The position numbers and the translations under genes were made by a program. Shown here piece after piece: positions 42,823 through 52,829 of a DNA stretch of 64,000 nt. The DNA lies in assembly GCA_016282145.1 (NCBI GenBank), contig JAEEJZ010000045.1:1-64000 (forward strand), in the 5' to 3' direction. The DNA comes from Bacteroidales bacterium. GTDB taxonomy: Bacteria; Bacteroidota; Bacteroidia; Bacteroidales; UBA932. How positions within the stretch are numbered: the first letter of the stretch is position 1; each line of letters starts with the position of its first letter. The notes below the pieces were generated by a model, which was given only the letters and a program-made list of their open reading frames with translations, did not search any database and was not told the origin of the DNA.

Positions 42823-43878
42823 ATGAAGGAGAATCGCGAAACTGATTTTGACCCTCACAACGAAACAGGGTACAAAGATAAGGATTTGGACGGAATAATC
42901 CGCCCCCGGGAACTGGATGATTTTACCGGGCAGGGTGAAACGGTGTCCAATCTGCGCATTTATATCCAGGCGGCAAAAATGAGGGGGGAATCCCTGGACC
43001 ACGTCCTCTTCCACGGCCCTCCCGGCCTGGGAAAGACCACGCTGGCCCATATCATCGCCCAGGAGATGGGGGTGAATATGAAAATCACCTCAGGACCGGT
43101 TCTTGACCGCCCCGGCGACCTGGCCGGCCTGCTGACCTCGCTCGAAAGCGGCGATGTCCTTTTCATCGATGAAATCCACCGCCTCTCTCCCGAAGTGGAA
43201 GAGTATCTTTATTCCGCGATGGAGGATTATGTCATCGATATCATGATCGATAAAGGACCTGGCGCCCGCTCGGTGCGGATTTCCCTGAATCCCTTCACTT
43301 TAGTAGGAGCCACGACGCGCAGCGGCCTGCTGACCGCCCCTTTACGTGCCCGCTTCGGCATCACTTGCGCGATGGAGTATTACGATATCGCAGACCTGGT
43401 GCGTATCATCAAGCGCAGTGCCGGGATCCTCAAGATTAGCATCGAAGAAAATGCGGCGCACGAGATTGCGCTCCGCAGCCGGGGAACTCCGCGAATCGCC
43501 AATGCACTGTTGCGGCGGGTCCGCGATTTCGCGCAGGTGATGGGGGATGGCATCATCAACCTGAAAATTACGCGCTACGCGCTGGATAAACTGAATATCG
43601 ATACCCGGGGGCTGGATTCCATCGACAATAAGATTCTCCGGACGATCATCACCACCTTCAAGGGAGGTCCGGTGGGCGCAAGCACCATCGCCACCGCCAT
43701 CGGGGAAGATCAGGGAACCCTGGAAGAAGTTTACGAGCCCTTCCTGATCAAGGAAGGCTTCATCGCCCGTACTCCGCGCGGCCGGGTGGCGACGGAACTT
43801 TCCTATAAGCATCTGGGATTGGAGTCTTTTTACACCCAGGACAGGGCGCCTAAAGAGGGTGAAGGGACGTTATTTTAA
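42823..43878 (+). CDS. ruvB: Holliday junction branch migration helicase RuvB
   Basis: AAA+ motor that drives branch migration with RuvA. It has the N-terminal [12 protein letters not shown], Walker [10 protein letters not shown], Walker [19 protein letters not shown], sensor 1 GATTRSGLL, the arginine-finger region APLRARFGI, and a C-terminal winged helix ([16 protein letters not shown]). Length 351 is typical. The start ATG is 8 nt after the -7 box. The 153-nt gap to frdA contains structured element C. Confidence 0.98.
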   Translation: MKENRETDFDPHNETGYKDKDLDGIIRPRELDDFTGQGETVSNLRIYIQAAKMRGESLDHVLFHGPPGLGKTTLAHIIAQEMGVNMKITSGPVLDRPGDLAGLLTSLESGDVLFIDEIHRLSPEVEEYLYSAMEDYVIDIMIDKGPGARSVRISLNPFTLVGATTRSGLLTAPLRARFGITCAMEYYDIADLVRIIKRSAGILKISIEENAAHEIALRSRGTPRIANALLRRVRDFAQVMGDGIINLKITRYALDKLNIDTRGLDSIDNKILRTIITTFKGGPVGASTIATAIGEDQGTLEEVYEPFLIKEGFIARTPRGRVATELSYKHLGLESFYTQDRAPKEGEGTLF

Positions 43879-43944
43879 ATTCCGGCCTTTTTTTACTGCG
43901 TAAAAATTGTTAAACTTGCAGTCTAAATATTTAAAATATGTTTT

Positions 43945-44020
43945 AAAAATAATACTGTCAGCTAACATTTACCCGGATAGGGTTGCGTCAGCAACAAGTT
44001 AGCTGACAGTATTATTTTAA
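43945..44020 (-). repeat. Structured element C, immediately upstream of frdA
   Basis: The core at 43967-43997 reads, on the minus strand, TTGTTGC-TGAC-GCAACCC-TA-TCCGGGTAAAT. It is enclosed by 21-bp perfectly complementary arms, 43946-43966 with 43998-44018 (the left arm ends ...GTCAGCTAAC, the right begins GTTAGCTGAC...). The right arm ends 13 nt before the frdA ATG, so the hairpin is close to the translation start. The arm sequence is unrelated to that of the other copies. Elsewhere in 43879-44031 the word TAAACTTG (about 43911) is a weak -7 candidate. Confidence 0.92.
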
Positions 44021-44031
44021 CCAAGATTTTT

Positions 44032-45978
44032 ATGTCGGAAAAATTGAATTCAAAAATTCCCGCTGGTCCCCTTTCGGAGAAATGGACCAAGAGAAAATCA
44101 GAAATTCATCTGGTAAGTCCCAACAACAAGCGTAAACTCGACATCATCGTCGTAGGTACGGGTTTGGGCGGTGCGTCTGCAGCTGCGGCACTCGGTGAAC
44201 TGGGGTACAATGTTAAAATCTTCTGTATCAGCGACTCTCCCCGTCGGGCGCACTCTATTGCCGCACAGGGAGGTATCAATGCTGCAAAGAATTACCAGAA
44301 CGACAACGACTCTGTTTACCGCCTTTTCTATGACACCATCAAAGGTGGGGATTACCGCAGCCGCGAGGCGAATGTGTACCGTCTGGCGGAAGTCAGTGCG
44401 GCCATCATCGACCAGTGCGTGGCGCAGGGTATTCCCTTTGCCCGCGAATACGGCGGCTATCTGGCGAACCGTTCCTTCGGCGGCGTGCAGGTGAGCCGTA
44501 CCTTCTATGCCCGCGGACAAACCGGTCAGCAGCTGCTGCTTGGCGCGTATGCTTCCTTGAACAAGGAGATTGCGGCGGGAACGGTCAAAGCGTATCCCCG
44601 TCACGAAATGCTGGACCTGGTGCTCGTAAACGGTCAGGCGAAGGGTATCATCACCCGCAACCTCGTGACCGGAGAGTTGGAGCGTTTCGGTGCCCACGCG
44701 GTCATCATCGCCACCGGCGGTTACGGAAATACCTATTTCCTCTCGACGAACGCAATGAACAGCAACGGTTCCGCCGCGCTGCAGTGCTATAAGAAGGGTG
44801 CTTTCTTTGCGAATCCCTGCTTTGCGCAGATCCATCCGACCTGTATCCCCGTCCACGGGGACCAGCAGTGCAAACTGACGCTGATGTCCGAATCCCTGCG
44901 TAACGACGGCCGCATCTGGGTGCCCAAGAAACTCGAGGATGTGGAAAAACTGCGCAAGCACGCCATCAAGCCTTCCCAGATTCCTGAGGAAGACCGCGAC
45001 TACTACCTGGAGCGCAGGTATCCCGCCTTCGGAAACCTTGTTCCGCGCGATGTCGCGTCGCGTGCCGCGAAGGAAAGATGCGATGCGGGCTTCGGTGTCA
45101 ACGAAACCGGCAAGGCGGTCTTTCTTGATTTTGCCGATGCCATCAAGCGGCTCGGCAAGCAGCGGGTTGCGGAGCGCTACGGCAACCTCTTCGAAATGTA
45201 CGAGAAAATCACCGCTTCTTCCCCTTGGGAGGAGCCGATGATGATTTATCCTGCCATCCACTATACGATGGGCGGCATCTGGGTGGACTACGACCTCCAG
45301 ACCACCGTTCCCGGCCTTTTCGCCATCGGCGAAGCCAACTTCTCCGACCACGGCGGCAACCGGCTCGGCGCCTCCGCGCTGATGCAGGGTTTGGCGGACG
45401 GTTATTTCATCGTTCCCGTAACCATCGGTGATTATCTTTCCAACAAGTTCGCAGAACCTCGTCCGGATATCAATGCGCCGGAATTCATTCAGGCGGAAAG
45501 GGCTGTACGGGAGCGTATCGACCGTCTTTTCGCCGTCGGCGGAACGGAAACCGTCGATTCCATCCACAAGCAGCTCGGCCACATCATGTGGGAGTATGTG
45601 GGTATGGCGCGCGATGAGAAGGGCCTGAAGAAAGCCATCGAGGAAATCAAGGCCCTCAAGGAAAAATTCTATACTTCCGTCAAGGTACCCGGCAGCCAGT
45701 TCGAATTCAACCAGGAACTCGAAAAGGCCCTGCGCCTGGAAGACTTCTTCGAAATCGGTGAACTGATGGCGCGCGACGCCCTGAACCGTGAGGAGTCCTG
45801 CGGCGGTCATTTCCGTGTGGAAAGCCAGATCGAGGAAGGAGAAGCCAAGCGCGACGACAAGAACTTCATGTACGTGGCCGCCTGGGAGTACAAGGGGGAA
45901 GGGAAGGAACCCGAACTCCACAAGGAGCCGCTCAAGTATGAGTTCATTGAGGTAAAAACGAGAAACTACAAAGACTAA
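44032..45978 (+). CDS. frdA: Fumarate reductase / succinate dehydrogenase flavoprotein subunit
   Basis: FAD-bearing catalytic subunit of the quinone-linked complex that reduces fumarate to succinate in anaerobic Bacteroidales metabolism. It has the N-terminal FAD fold [22 protein letters not shown], the flavinylation region [20 protein letters not shown], the active-site region IHPTCIP, and [27 protein letters not shown]. Length 648 matches the Bacteroides form. frdB follows after 4 nt. The cytochrome b subunit gene (frdC), which usually precedes frdA in this group, is not here: ruvB and structured element C occupy that position. Confidence 0.95.
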   Translation: MSEKLNSKIPAGPLSEKWTKRKSEIHLVSPNNKRKLDIIVVGTGLGGASAAAALGELGYNVKIFCISDSPRRAHSIAAQGGINAAKNYQNDNDSVYRLFYDTIKGGDYRSREANVYRLAEVSAAIIDQCVAQGIPFAREYGGYLANRSFGGVQVSRTFYARGQTGQQLLLGAYASLNKEIAAGTVKAYPRHEMLDLVLVNGQAKGIITRNLVTGELERFGAHAVIIATGGYGNTYFLSTNAMNSNGSAALQCYKKGAFFANPCFAQIHPTCIPVHGDQQCKLTLMSESLRNDGRIWVPKKLEDVEKLRKHAIKPSQIPEEDRDYYLERRYPAFGNLVPRDVASRAAKERCDAGFGVNETGKAVFLDFADAIKRLGKQRVAERYGNLFEMYEKITASSPWEEPMMIYPAIHYTMGGIWVDYDLQTTVPGLFAIGEANFSDHGGNRLGASALMQGLADGYFIVPVTIGDYLSNKFAEPRPDINAPEFIQAERAVRERIDRLFAVGGTETVDSIHKQLGHIMWEYVGMARDEKGLKKAIEEIKALKEKFYTSVKVPGSQFEFNQELEKALRLEDFFEIGELMARDALNREESCGGHFRVESQIEEGEAKRDDKNFMYVAAWEYKGEGKEPELHKEPLKYEFIEVKTRNYKD

Positions 45979-45982
45979 CGCG

Positions 45983-46726
45983 ATGAATTTCAATATAAAG
46001 GTATGGCGTCAGAAAAACGCCAAGTCGAAGGGACATTTTGAAACCTATCCGATTGCCGGTATCGAGGAGGACGCTTCTTTCCTCGAGATGCTGGATATCC
46101 TCAATGAACAGTTGATCCGGGAAGGGAAAGACCCGATTTCCTTCGATCACGACTGCCGTGAAGGTATCTGCGGGGCCTGTTCCCTCTACATTGACGGACG
46201 TGCCCATGGTCCTGATGACCATGTGACAACCTGTCAGCTCTTTATGCGTCATTTCAAGGATGGCGCCACCATTACCGTGGAGCCCTGGCGGAGTGCCGCC
46301 TTCCCGGTCATCAAGGACCTGGTGGTGGAACGCCGCGCATTCGACAAGATTCTCCAGGCCGGCGGATTCATCTCGGTACGCACCGGATCCGCACAGGATG
46401 CCAACAATATCCTGATTCCCCACGACAAGGCGGAGGAAAGCATGGATGCAGCGGCCTGCGTAGGTTGCGGCGCCTGTGTGGCGACCTGTAAGAATGGCTC
46501 GGCGATGCTCTTTGTCGCGGCGCGCGTGAGTTCTCTCGCGCTGCTGCCGCAGGGCCGGCCCGAGGCCGCCCGCCGCGCCAAGGCGATGGTCGCCAAGATG
46601 GACGAGCTGGGCTTTGGTAACTGTACCAATACCCGCGCCTGCGAACTGGAATGCCCGAAAGGCATCACCGTGGCGCACATTGCCCGCCTGAACCGGGAAT
46701 TCCTGAAGGCGAAGTTCAGCGACTGA
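45983..46726 (+). CDS. frdB: Fumarate reductase / succinate dehydrogenase iron-sulfur subunit
   Basis: Electron-transfer subunit carrying three clusters. The [2Fe-2S] ligands lie in [15 protein letters not shown]...TTCQ, and the ferredoxin-like part has [11 protein letters not shown] and [15 protein letters not shown]. Length 247 is typical. It starts 4 nt after the frdA stop. The CoaX gene begins 11 nt after its own stop. Confidence 0.95.
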   Translation: MNFNIKVWRQKNAKSKGHFETYPIAGIEEDASFLEMLDILNEQLIREGKDPISFDHDCREGICGACSLYIDGRAHGPDDHVTTCQLFMRHFKDGATITVEPWRSAAFPVIKDLVVERRAFDKILQAGGFISVRTGSAQDANNILIPHDKAEESMDAAACVGCGACVATCKNGSAMLFVAARVSSLALLPQGRPEAARRAKAMVAKMDELGFGNCTNTRACELECPKGITVAHIARLNREFLKAKFSD

Positions 46727-46737
46727 TAACCGCGGTT

Positions 46738-47460
46738 GTGTGGTTACTGATTGAAATTGGAAATACGGCGCTGAAGGCGGCGTGGAGCGATGGACTTACC
46801 CTTGGGAAAATCTACCGTTACCAGGGAGAGAAAATCGTGGACTTTATTGTTTCCCTGACGGAACAACAGCGTCCGCAGGTGATGACCATCGCCGCCGCGG
46901 AGCCGGTCAGTACGGAAACGGAAGCCGTCTTGCAGAAATGCTGCTCCCATCTGATCTTTTTGGATGCAGACCATCGCCAGGCACTCTCAGGCTTCAGCCT
47001 TCCGGACTACCTTTCCTGCGACCGGGCGGCCTCCATTATTGCGGCCCGTTTCCTGTTTCCCGGTAAGAGCACTTGCATTTTCGATTTCGGAAGCACCCTG
47101 ACCATCGATTTCACGGATGCTGAAGGCGGCTATCTCGGCGGCAATATTTCCCTGGGATTCCGGACGCGCTTCCAGGCCCTGAACCGCTATTCGCGTTCCC
47201 TGCCGCTGGTCAATACTCCGGAAGCGCCGCAGGAATTGGGGGACAGCGTGGAGACTTCCATCGCTGCCGGCGTCGTTTCAGGCATGTTGTTTGAACTTGA
47301 CGGATATATCCGTTCGCACCCCGATGCGATGCTAATTTTTACGGGTGGAGATGCAAATTATTTTGCCAAAAAGATGAAAAACTCCATCTTTGTAGTTTGT
47401 AACCTTGTTTTGATGGGGTTGGCATTAATAACCGATGCGTTTGTCAGGAAGAATAATTAA
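46738..47460 (+). CDS. coaX: Type III pantothenate kinase
   Basis: Phosphorylates pantothenate in the first step of CoA synthesis. ASKHA-fold motifs: the N-terminal phosphate loop IEIGNTALKAAW, FDFGSTLTIDF, GGNISLGFRTRFQAL and FTGGDANYFAKKM. No ATG fits; GTG 46738 (M-WLLIEIGNTALK) places the phosphate loop where CoaX proteins have it and gives 240 residues. It follows frdB closely. It overlaps the outer membrane protein gene by 26 nt, starting the row coaX - omp - TPR - lptC - ppiD seen in other Bacteroidales. Confidence 0.92.
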   Translation: MWLLIEIGNTALKAAWSDGLTLGKIYRYQGEKIVDFIVSLTEQQRPQVMTIAAAEPVSTETEAVLQKCCSHLIFLDADHRQALSGFSLPDYLSCDRAASIIAARFLFPGKSTCIFDFGSTLTIDFTDAEGGYLGGNISLGFRTRFQALNRYSRSLPLVNTPEAPQELGDSVETSIAAGVVSGMLFELDGYIRSHPDAMLIFTGGDANYFAKKMKNSIFVVCNLVLMGLALITDAFVRKNN

Positions 47461-48787
47461 GCTTTTGGCGCTGGCATTTTGCCTGCTCTCTCCCTTGTCC
47501 GTACGGGCGGACGACGGAGCCACTTCTTCCTATTCTCCCTACTCGATTTTCGGCATCGGAGACCTCATCATCCCCGGCACGGCGTACAACCACAGCATGG
47601 GCGGCGTAGGTATCGCCAACCGCAATCGCAAATACCTCAATCCCCTGAATCCCGCCTCCGTCACGGCGCGGGACACCCTGGCGTTCATGGCGGATTTTTC
47701 CGTCCACGGAGAAAACAAGTACTTCCGCCAGGGGGATGTACGCAGCGCCCACAATACCTTCAATGTCAACGACTGCATCATTTCCTTCCCGATCTGGCGC
47801 AGCAGTGCGATGATGGTGGGGGTGCGGCCCCTTTCTTCGACGGGCTTTGCCTATCGTACGGAGTACACCGATCCTGCCATCATCGGCAAAACCGGCAAAA
47901 TCAGTTATGAAGCCGAAGGCAACGGCGGCCTGTACCAGGTATTCCTGGGCGCCGGCGTTACTTTCTGGAAGCGGCTTTCCCTGGGCGCCGAAGCGAGTTA
48001 TACCTTCGGCAATATCCGCAAGCAATTCAGCCAGTCGTTTGCGGATGCTTCGTACAGCGGAGCGAATACCTATTATGAACTGTCGCTCCGTGCCCTGACC
48101 GGCAAGGTCGGGCTTCAGTACGAACAGCCGCTCGGGAAGCGCGCGAAACTTTGCATCGGCGCCACTTACGGTTTCGGCAATGCCATCGGCGGCTTTGTGG
48201 AAAAGTACAAGCTTTCCACGAGCACCGCTGCTTCCGATACGCTGTTCATGCATATCGATACCCTGGCGCAATGCTCTCCGAAGCCGCGTCTGGCCTCCGA
48301 GTTGGGCGTGGGTATTTCACTCCGGGTCGATGACAAATGGATGCTGGAGTTCGACTATACCCGCTCGGACTGGCGGAAGTCGAACTTCGACAACGCGGCC
48401 AGTCAATTCGAAGCCTTTAACGGCAATACTTCGGTGATTTCCGGAAAATCGATTTTCAGTACCACCGTTTCCGAATCCTTCCGGCTGGGCTTTGAACTGG
48501 TTCCCAACCGAAACGATATCCGTTATTATATGCGCACCTGCGCGTATCGTGCGGGCCTTTATTACAAGCGGGATTACTTCAAATTGGACGGGAACGATAT
48601 CCATGCCTTCGGTTTGACGCTGGGTATGACCTTGCCGGTTTTCCGCTGGCACAACGGCTTGACCGTAGCCCTGGATGTGGGGCAGCGGGGCAGTGTGGCA
48701 AACAATTTGATAAGGGAAAGGTATGTTAACTTTTCCGTGGGCCTGAACATTTATGATATTTGGTTCCAGAAACCCAGGTACGAATAA
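47435..48787 (+). CDS. Outer membrane beta-barrel protein, function unknown
   Basis: 450 residues with a signal peptide (MRLSGRIIKLLALAFCLLSPLSVRA). The mature protein begins SSYSPYSIFGIGDLIIPGTAYNHSMGGVGIANRN, followed by many alternating amphipathic strands ending in aromatic residues (ISFPIWRSSAMMVGVRPL, RLSLGAEASYTFGNI). This start, with a small box and GG-IA pattern, resembles FadL/PorV-like Bacteroidetes barrels. The start overlaps coaX by 26 nt. Conservation of this position next to lptC suggests an envelope role, but nothing in the sequence names a substrate. Confidence 0.82.
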   Translation: MRLSGRIIKLLALAFCLLSPLSVRADDGATSSYSPYSIFGIGDLIIPGTAYNHSMGGVGIANRNRKYLNPLNPASVTARDTLAFMADFSVHGENKYFRQGDVRSAHNTFNVNDCIISFPIWRSSAMMVGVRPLSSTGFAYRTEYTDPAIIGKTGKISYEAEGNGGLYQVFLGAGVTFWKRLSLGAEASYTFGNIRKQFSQSFADASYSGANTYYELSLRALTGKVGLQYEQPLGKRAKLCIGATYGFGNAIGGFVEKYKLSTSTAASDTLFMHIDTLAQCSPKPRLASELGVGISLRVDDKWMLEFDYTRSDWRKSNFDNAASQFEAFNGNTSVISGKSIFSTTVSESFRLGFELVPNRNDIRYYMRTCAYRAGLYYKRDYFKLDGNDIHAFGLTLGMTLPVFRWHNGLTVALDVGQRGSVANNLIRERYVNFSVGLNIYDIWFQKPRYE

Positions 48788-48801
48788 ATTATTGAAGAGA
48801 T

Positions 48802-50127
48802 ATGAAAAAAGCGTTTTTGATTTTCTTTGCCGTCATGGCCGCCGGATGGACTTCCGGCGCGCAGGGCAAGTTTGGAGCGGACAGCGCGGAATGCATCAAA
48901 TACCTCTCCTATTACGAGGAATATTTCAAGCAGAAGAGTTATGGCGACGCGCTGACCAACTGGCGTAAGGCCTACAGCCTCTGCCCCCATTCTTCCCGGC
49001 AGACCCTTCTGATCAACGGTGCCACCCTGATTCGTCAGGTGATCGCCAAGAATTCCCGCAACGCCGTCTATCGCGAGGCGCTGGTGGATTCCCTGCTGAC
49101 CCTGAGCGACGAGCGCGTGCAGTATTTCCCCAAGTATGCCGTTTCCGCCCTCAACGCCAAGGGACAGGATGTGTATAACTATCTCAGGAACGATCCGGAG
49201 AAACTCTACAAGGGTTTCGAGGAGATTATCGCCAACAACGGCAGCGGCACCAAGGTGACCTTCTTCCAGTATGATATGAAGGCGGCCCTGGACCTCTATC
49301 AGGCCGGAACGCTCTCCGCGGATGATATCATTTCCCTGTACACCCGCAATACCGACCTGCTGGACCAGGTGGTGACCAAAACCGACGGAGAAGCCAACCA
49401 GAAAGCCGAGGTGAAGAAGGCGGTCGAGACGCTCTTCGCTTCCAGCAAGGTCGCTTCCTGCGAGGAACTGGTTTCCCTCTTCGAGCCCCGTTTCGAGGCG
49501 GATCCTACCAATGTCGTCCTGGCGACTCAGATTGCCAAGATGCTCGGAAAAACCGAGGGATGCGTGGACAATGCCCTGTTCCGCAACGCCCTTACGGTCA
49601 TGCACAAGAATGCGCCTACGCACAATTCTGCGTATCTGCTCTATAAGTTGAATCTTTCCCAGGGCAATAACGAAGAAGCGTACGCCTTTATGGAGGAAGC
49701 CATCTCTTATCCCGAGTCCGATGACGAGCAGGATGCGGATTACCTCTATGAACTGGCGACCGCTTATTTCAAGAACGGCCAGCTTTCGCGTGCCTATGCC
49801 GCCGCCCGCAAGGTGACGGATCTGGACAAGGACGGAGACAAGACCGGAAAGGCCTATATGCTGATGGGTCAGATCTGGGGTTCCGTCAGTTGCGGCGGAA
49901 ACGAGGTGGAGGCCCGTGCCCACTTCTGGGTGGCTTGCGACTATATGAACAAGGCTTCAGCAGCGGATGCTTCGCTCGCCGATGAAGCCCGCCGACTGAG
50001 CGGCTCCTACAGCGTCTATTTCCCGAATACCGGAGATGCTTTCATGTATGGCCTGGTGAAGGGACAGTCTTATACCGTGAACTGCGCCGGCATGTCTGCC
50101 GTGACTACGGTGAGAACCAAGGACTGA
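48802..50127 (+). CDS. Exported tetratricopeptide-type protein
   Basis: Signal peptide (MKKAFLIFFAVMAAGWTSGAQG) followed by helical repeat units over about 380 residues; the clearest TPR-like segments are YYEEYFKQKSYGDALTNWRKAYSLCP and YLYELATAYFKNGQLSRAYAAARKVTDLD. Length 441. Likely a periplasmic or outer-membrane-associated scaffold. It sits 14 nt after the barrel protein and 1 nt before lptC, in the coaX-ppiD transcript. Partner proteins cannot be read from the sequence. Confidence 0.8.
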   Translation: MKKAFLIFFAVMAAGWTSGAQGKFGADSAECIKYLSYYEEYFKQKSYGDALTNWRKAYSLCPHSSRQTLLINGATLIRQVIAKNSRNAVYREALVDSLLTLSDERVQYFPKYAVSALNAKGQDVYNYLRNDPEKLYKGFEEIIANNGSGTKVTFFQYDMKAALDLYQAGTLSADDIISLYTRNTDLLDQVVTKTDGEANQKAEVKKAVETLFASSKVASCEELVSLFEPRFEADPTNVVLATQIAKMLGKTEGCVDNALFRNALTVMHKNAPTHNSAYLLYKLNLSQGNNEEAYAFMEEAISYPESDDEQDADYLYELATAYFKNGQLSRAYAAARKVTDLDKDGDKTGKAYMLMGQIWGSVSCGGNEVEARAHFWVACDYMNKASAADASLADEARRLSGSYSVYFPNTGDAFMYGLVKGQSYTVNCAGMSAVTTVRTKD

Positions 50128-50128
50128 T

Positions 50129-50767
50129 TTGACGGCCCCCTTCATCAAAGCTTTGGAGTTGGCAACCGCGGCTGCGGTTGCCCTCTTCGTTGTTTCCTGT
50201 AAGAGCAAACTTGCGGAGGCGGAAAGGATCGATCCGTCCAAGGCGCCCTCGCAGGAGGTGCGCGGCATGTTCGCCGCGAACAGCACGAACGGCAGCCTTT
50301 CGATGCGTGCGGAAGCGCCGCGGATGCAGCGTTTCGAGACGGATACGTCGACCCTGGAAATCTTTCCGGAAGGTTTTACCGTGTATGCCTATACCGCGGA
50401 GGGGATGCTTGAGACAGTGATTACCGCCGATGTGGCCCGTCACAGGGCCGACAAGCGTTTCAAGGACAATGAGTCCTGGCAGGCCTTCGGCAACGTCATC
50501 GTGAAAAATGTCATCAAGCAGGAACAGATGGAGACGGACACCCTTTACTGGAACAAGGAAAAGAACGAAATCTACACCGACTGCTACGTCAAAATGTATT
50601 CTCCGAGCGGTTTTATGCAGGGTTACGGCATGCATTCCGACGACCGGGCCCGCACGGCCATCATCCACCGTCCCTTCGACAGTTTCGGCTATACGGTGCA
50701 GGATACGACGACGGTTGTCCTTGATTCTGTGAATTTCATCGGTCCATTTTTGCGGAAATCCAACTAA
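50129..50767 (+). CDS. lptC: LPS transport periplasmic protein LptC (lipoprotein-like)
   Basis: Carries lipopolysaccharide from the LptBFG extractor to the LptA bridge. The N-terminus is a hydrophobic segment ending in a lipobox-like SC (ALFVVSCKSK). The LptC/OstA beta-jellyroll is seen in VTADVARHRADKRFKDNESWQAFGNVIVKN, KEKNEIYTDCYVKMYSPSGFMQGYGMHSDDR and the final FDSFGYTVQ. A stop at 50111-50113 closes the frame upstream, and no ATG precedes the signal segment, so TTG 50129 is the most likely start. It follows the TPR gene by one base. Confidence 0.88.
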   Translation: MTAPFIKALELATAAAVALFVVSCKSKLAEAERIDPSKAPSQEVRGMFAANSTNGSLSMRAEAPRMQRFETDTSTLEIFPEGFTVYAYTAEGMLETVITADVARHRADKRFKDNESWQAFGNVIVKNVIKQEQMETDTLYWNKEKNEIYTDCYVKMYSPSGFMQGYGMHSDDRARTAIIHRPFDSFGYTVQDTTTVVLDSVNFIGPFLRKSN

Positions 50768-50819
50768 AATTACTAACTTCGCACCCCAATATCGTTTTTA
50801 ATCAAAAAACTACAATAAT

Positions 50820-52829
50820 ATGGCAGTACTTCAGAAAATGCGCGACAAGTTCGGTCTTGCGATTTCGATTATCATCGCGCTGTCACTACTGTACTTCATC
50901 GCCCCTATGGACGATCTGATGAACATGTTCGGTTCCCGGAAGACGACCGTCGGCGTCATTTCCGACAAGAAGATTTCCTACGAGGACTTCAATGCCGAGA
51001 CGGAACGGTTCAAAACCATCGCCCGGATGAACGGCAACAATGTCAATGAGGAAGACAATTTCCGGAACATGGCCTGGGACTATCTGCTGTCCCGTTATCT
51101 GCTGGTGGAGAACGCCAAGGAGGCGGGCATCACGGTTGGCGATGTGGAACTGGTGAACCAGATTAATGAGAATGTTCCCAAGGAAAACCTGGAAGCCCTG
51201 ATCAACGGTGCGTCCGAACAGGTGGAATATGAAATGTACTGGAAACATCTCCAGAACAGCATCAATATCCAGCAGTACGTCTCCAAGTACGCTTCCCTGT
51301 TCGTGAACGGCGCCGTCTGCAACAAGCTGCTTGCCCAGGCGGAAATGGCCTTCAACAACAGCACCGCGGACGTGGACTATGTCGAGTACATGTATCCCTA
51401 CGTGACCGACACCACCATCGTGGTCAAGGATTCTGAAATCAAGAACTACTACAACGCCCACAAGGAGAATTATAAGCAGAGCGAGAGCCGCGACCTGGAG
51501 TTCGTGCTCTATGAGGTGTCTCCTTCCGCTTCCGACGTCGCCAAGGCATCCGACGCTATCAACGATGCCTATGACGAGTTCTGCACGACCGGAAAGATGA
51601 AGAATTTCCTGTCCAAGAACTCCGACAAGCCCTATGCGGACAGCTGGTACAAGCCCGGTGACCTCAATGTCGTTTCTTCCCAGTTGGAGAAGCAGATTTT
51701 CACCGAGGGCAAGACGGTTACCGGCATCGTGCGCGACGAGGATACCTTCCGCGCCGCCCGCGTGATGGAGACCGCGATGGTCCCCGATTCCGTCTATGTG
51801 AAGCACATCCTGCTCCGCGGTACCGAAATGACCAAGGCGGACAGCCTGATGAATGTCCTGAAGGGAGGCGCTGATTTTGCCGACCTGGCCGCCCGTTTCT
51901 CCGCGGACCAGAATTCTGCGGATGAAGGCGTGAAGGGTAACATCGGCTGGCTGACCCAGAGTTATATGATTCCCGGCTTCGAATCTTCGCTGACCGCAGC
52001 GGTGGGCAAGCCCTTCGTGGTGAAGACGATGTACGGCAACCATATCGTCGTGGTGAGCCGTCGCAGCGCCCCTATCGCCAAGAAGAAGGTGGCCGTGCTG
52101 GAGAAGGCGGCCTATGCCAGCAGCGAGACGCACAATGTCGTCTATGCCAACGCCAAGAAACTCGCCATCCTCGCCGGTGGCAAGTATGAGGGCTACAAGG
52201 CAGCGGTTGATTCGCTCGGCGTCTATTCCCAGAAGCGCAACAAGGTCAGCCGCAGCAACACCCGTTACGGTTCCGCCGAAGACAGCGGAAAGGCGGTGGC
52301 TCGCTGGGCCTTCGAGGCCAAGACCGGCAAGGTCTCCGATGTCATCGAGATCGGCAACTACTATATCGTAGCGGCCGTCACGGGCGCCCGTGAAGAAGGG
52401 TATACCCCGCTTTCCGAGGTTTCTTCCGGTATCCAGAACACGCTCTACAACAAGAAACTGCACGAGAAAGTGAAGGCCGAAGTCGCGGAGAAGATCGCCG
52501 GAAAGGCGACGCTTGCCGAGGTGGCGGAAGCCCTGGGGAGCAGCGTCTCTTCAGAGAAAGAGGCTTCGCTGGCTACCGGTCGCGGTGCGTTTGAGCCCGC
52601 TCTCGCCGGTGCCGTGCTGGTCGCCAAGGAAGGTGAGATCTCCGGTCCTGTGGCCGGTGCCCGTGCCGTTTATGTCTTTACGGTGGCGAACCGTCAGGAG
52701 CAGTCCTTCTTCACCCTTGAAGATGCCCAGATGGAAACGACCCAGAAGGCACAGTACTGCACCCGTCTCTTCGAGCCGGTGATGAGCAAGGCTGCTGACG
52801 TCAAGGATTATAGGGCGAAATTCTATTAG
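50820..52829 (+). CDS. ppiD: PpiD-type peptidyl-prolyl isomerase, membrane-anchored
   Basis: Periplasmic chaperone/foldase for exported proteins. One N-terminal membrane segment (FGLAISIIIALSLLYFIAPM) is followed by a SurA_N-like helical region (about residues 35-200), a parvulin domain (VYVKHILLRGTEMTKADSLMNVLKGGADFADLAARFSADQNSADEGVKGNIGWLTQSYM, about 325-415) and a second, weaker rotamase-like region (ARWAFEAKTGKVSDVIEIGNYYIVAAVT). Length 669 is typical. It closes the coaX operon. The CorC/hemolysin-like gene that I recall lying between lptC and ppiD in Bacteroides is absent here. Confidence 0.93.
   Translation: MAVLQKMRDKFGLAISIIIALSLLYFIAPMDDLMNMFGSRKTTVGVISDKKISYEDFNAETERFKTIARMNGNNVNEEDNFRNMAWDYLLSRYLLVENAKEAGITVGDVELVNQINENVPKENLEALINGASEQVEYEMYWKHLQNSINIQQYVSKYASLFVNGAVCNKLLAQAEMAFNNSTADVDYVEYMYPYVTDTTIVVKDSEIKNYYNAHKENYKQSESRDLEFVLYEVSPSASDVAKASDAINDAYDEFCTTGKMKNFLSKNSDKPYADSWYKPGDLNVVSSQLEKQIFTEGKTVTGIVRDEDTFRAARVMETAMVPDSVYVKHILLRGTEMTKADSLMNVLKGGADFADLAARFSADQNSADEGVKGNIGWLTQSYMIPGFESSLTAAVGKPFVVKTMYGNHIVVVSRRSAPIAKKKVAVLEKAAYASSETHNVVYANAKKLAILAGGKYEGYKAAVDSLGVYSQKRNKVSRSNTRYGSAEDSGKAVARWAFEAKTGKVSDVIEIGNYYIVAAVTGAREEGYTPLSEVSSGIQNTLYNKKLHEKVKAEVAEKIAGKATLAEVAEALGSSVSSEKEASLATGRGAFEPALAGAVLVAKEGEISGPVAGARAVYVFTVANRQEQSFFTLEDAQMETTQKAQYCTRLFEPVMSKAADVKDYRAKFY

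Noticed and set aside
43946-44018. Integron attC site (element C has AGCTAAC/GTTAGCT at its inner arms)
   Set aside because: The inner arms do not fit the RYYYAAC/GTTRRRY boxes and are not shared by the other four copies; no integrase or cassette array is present.
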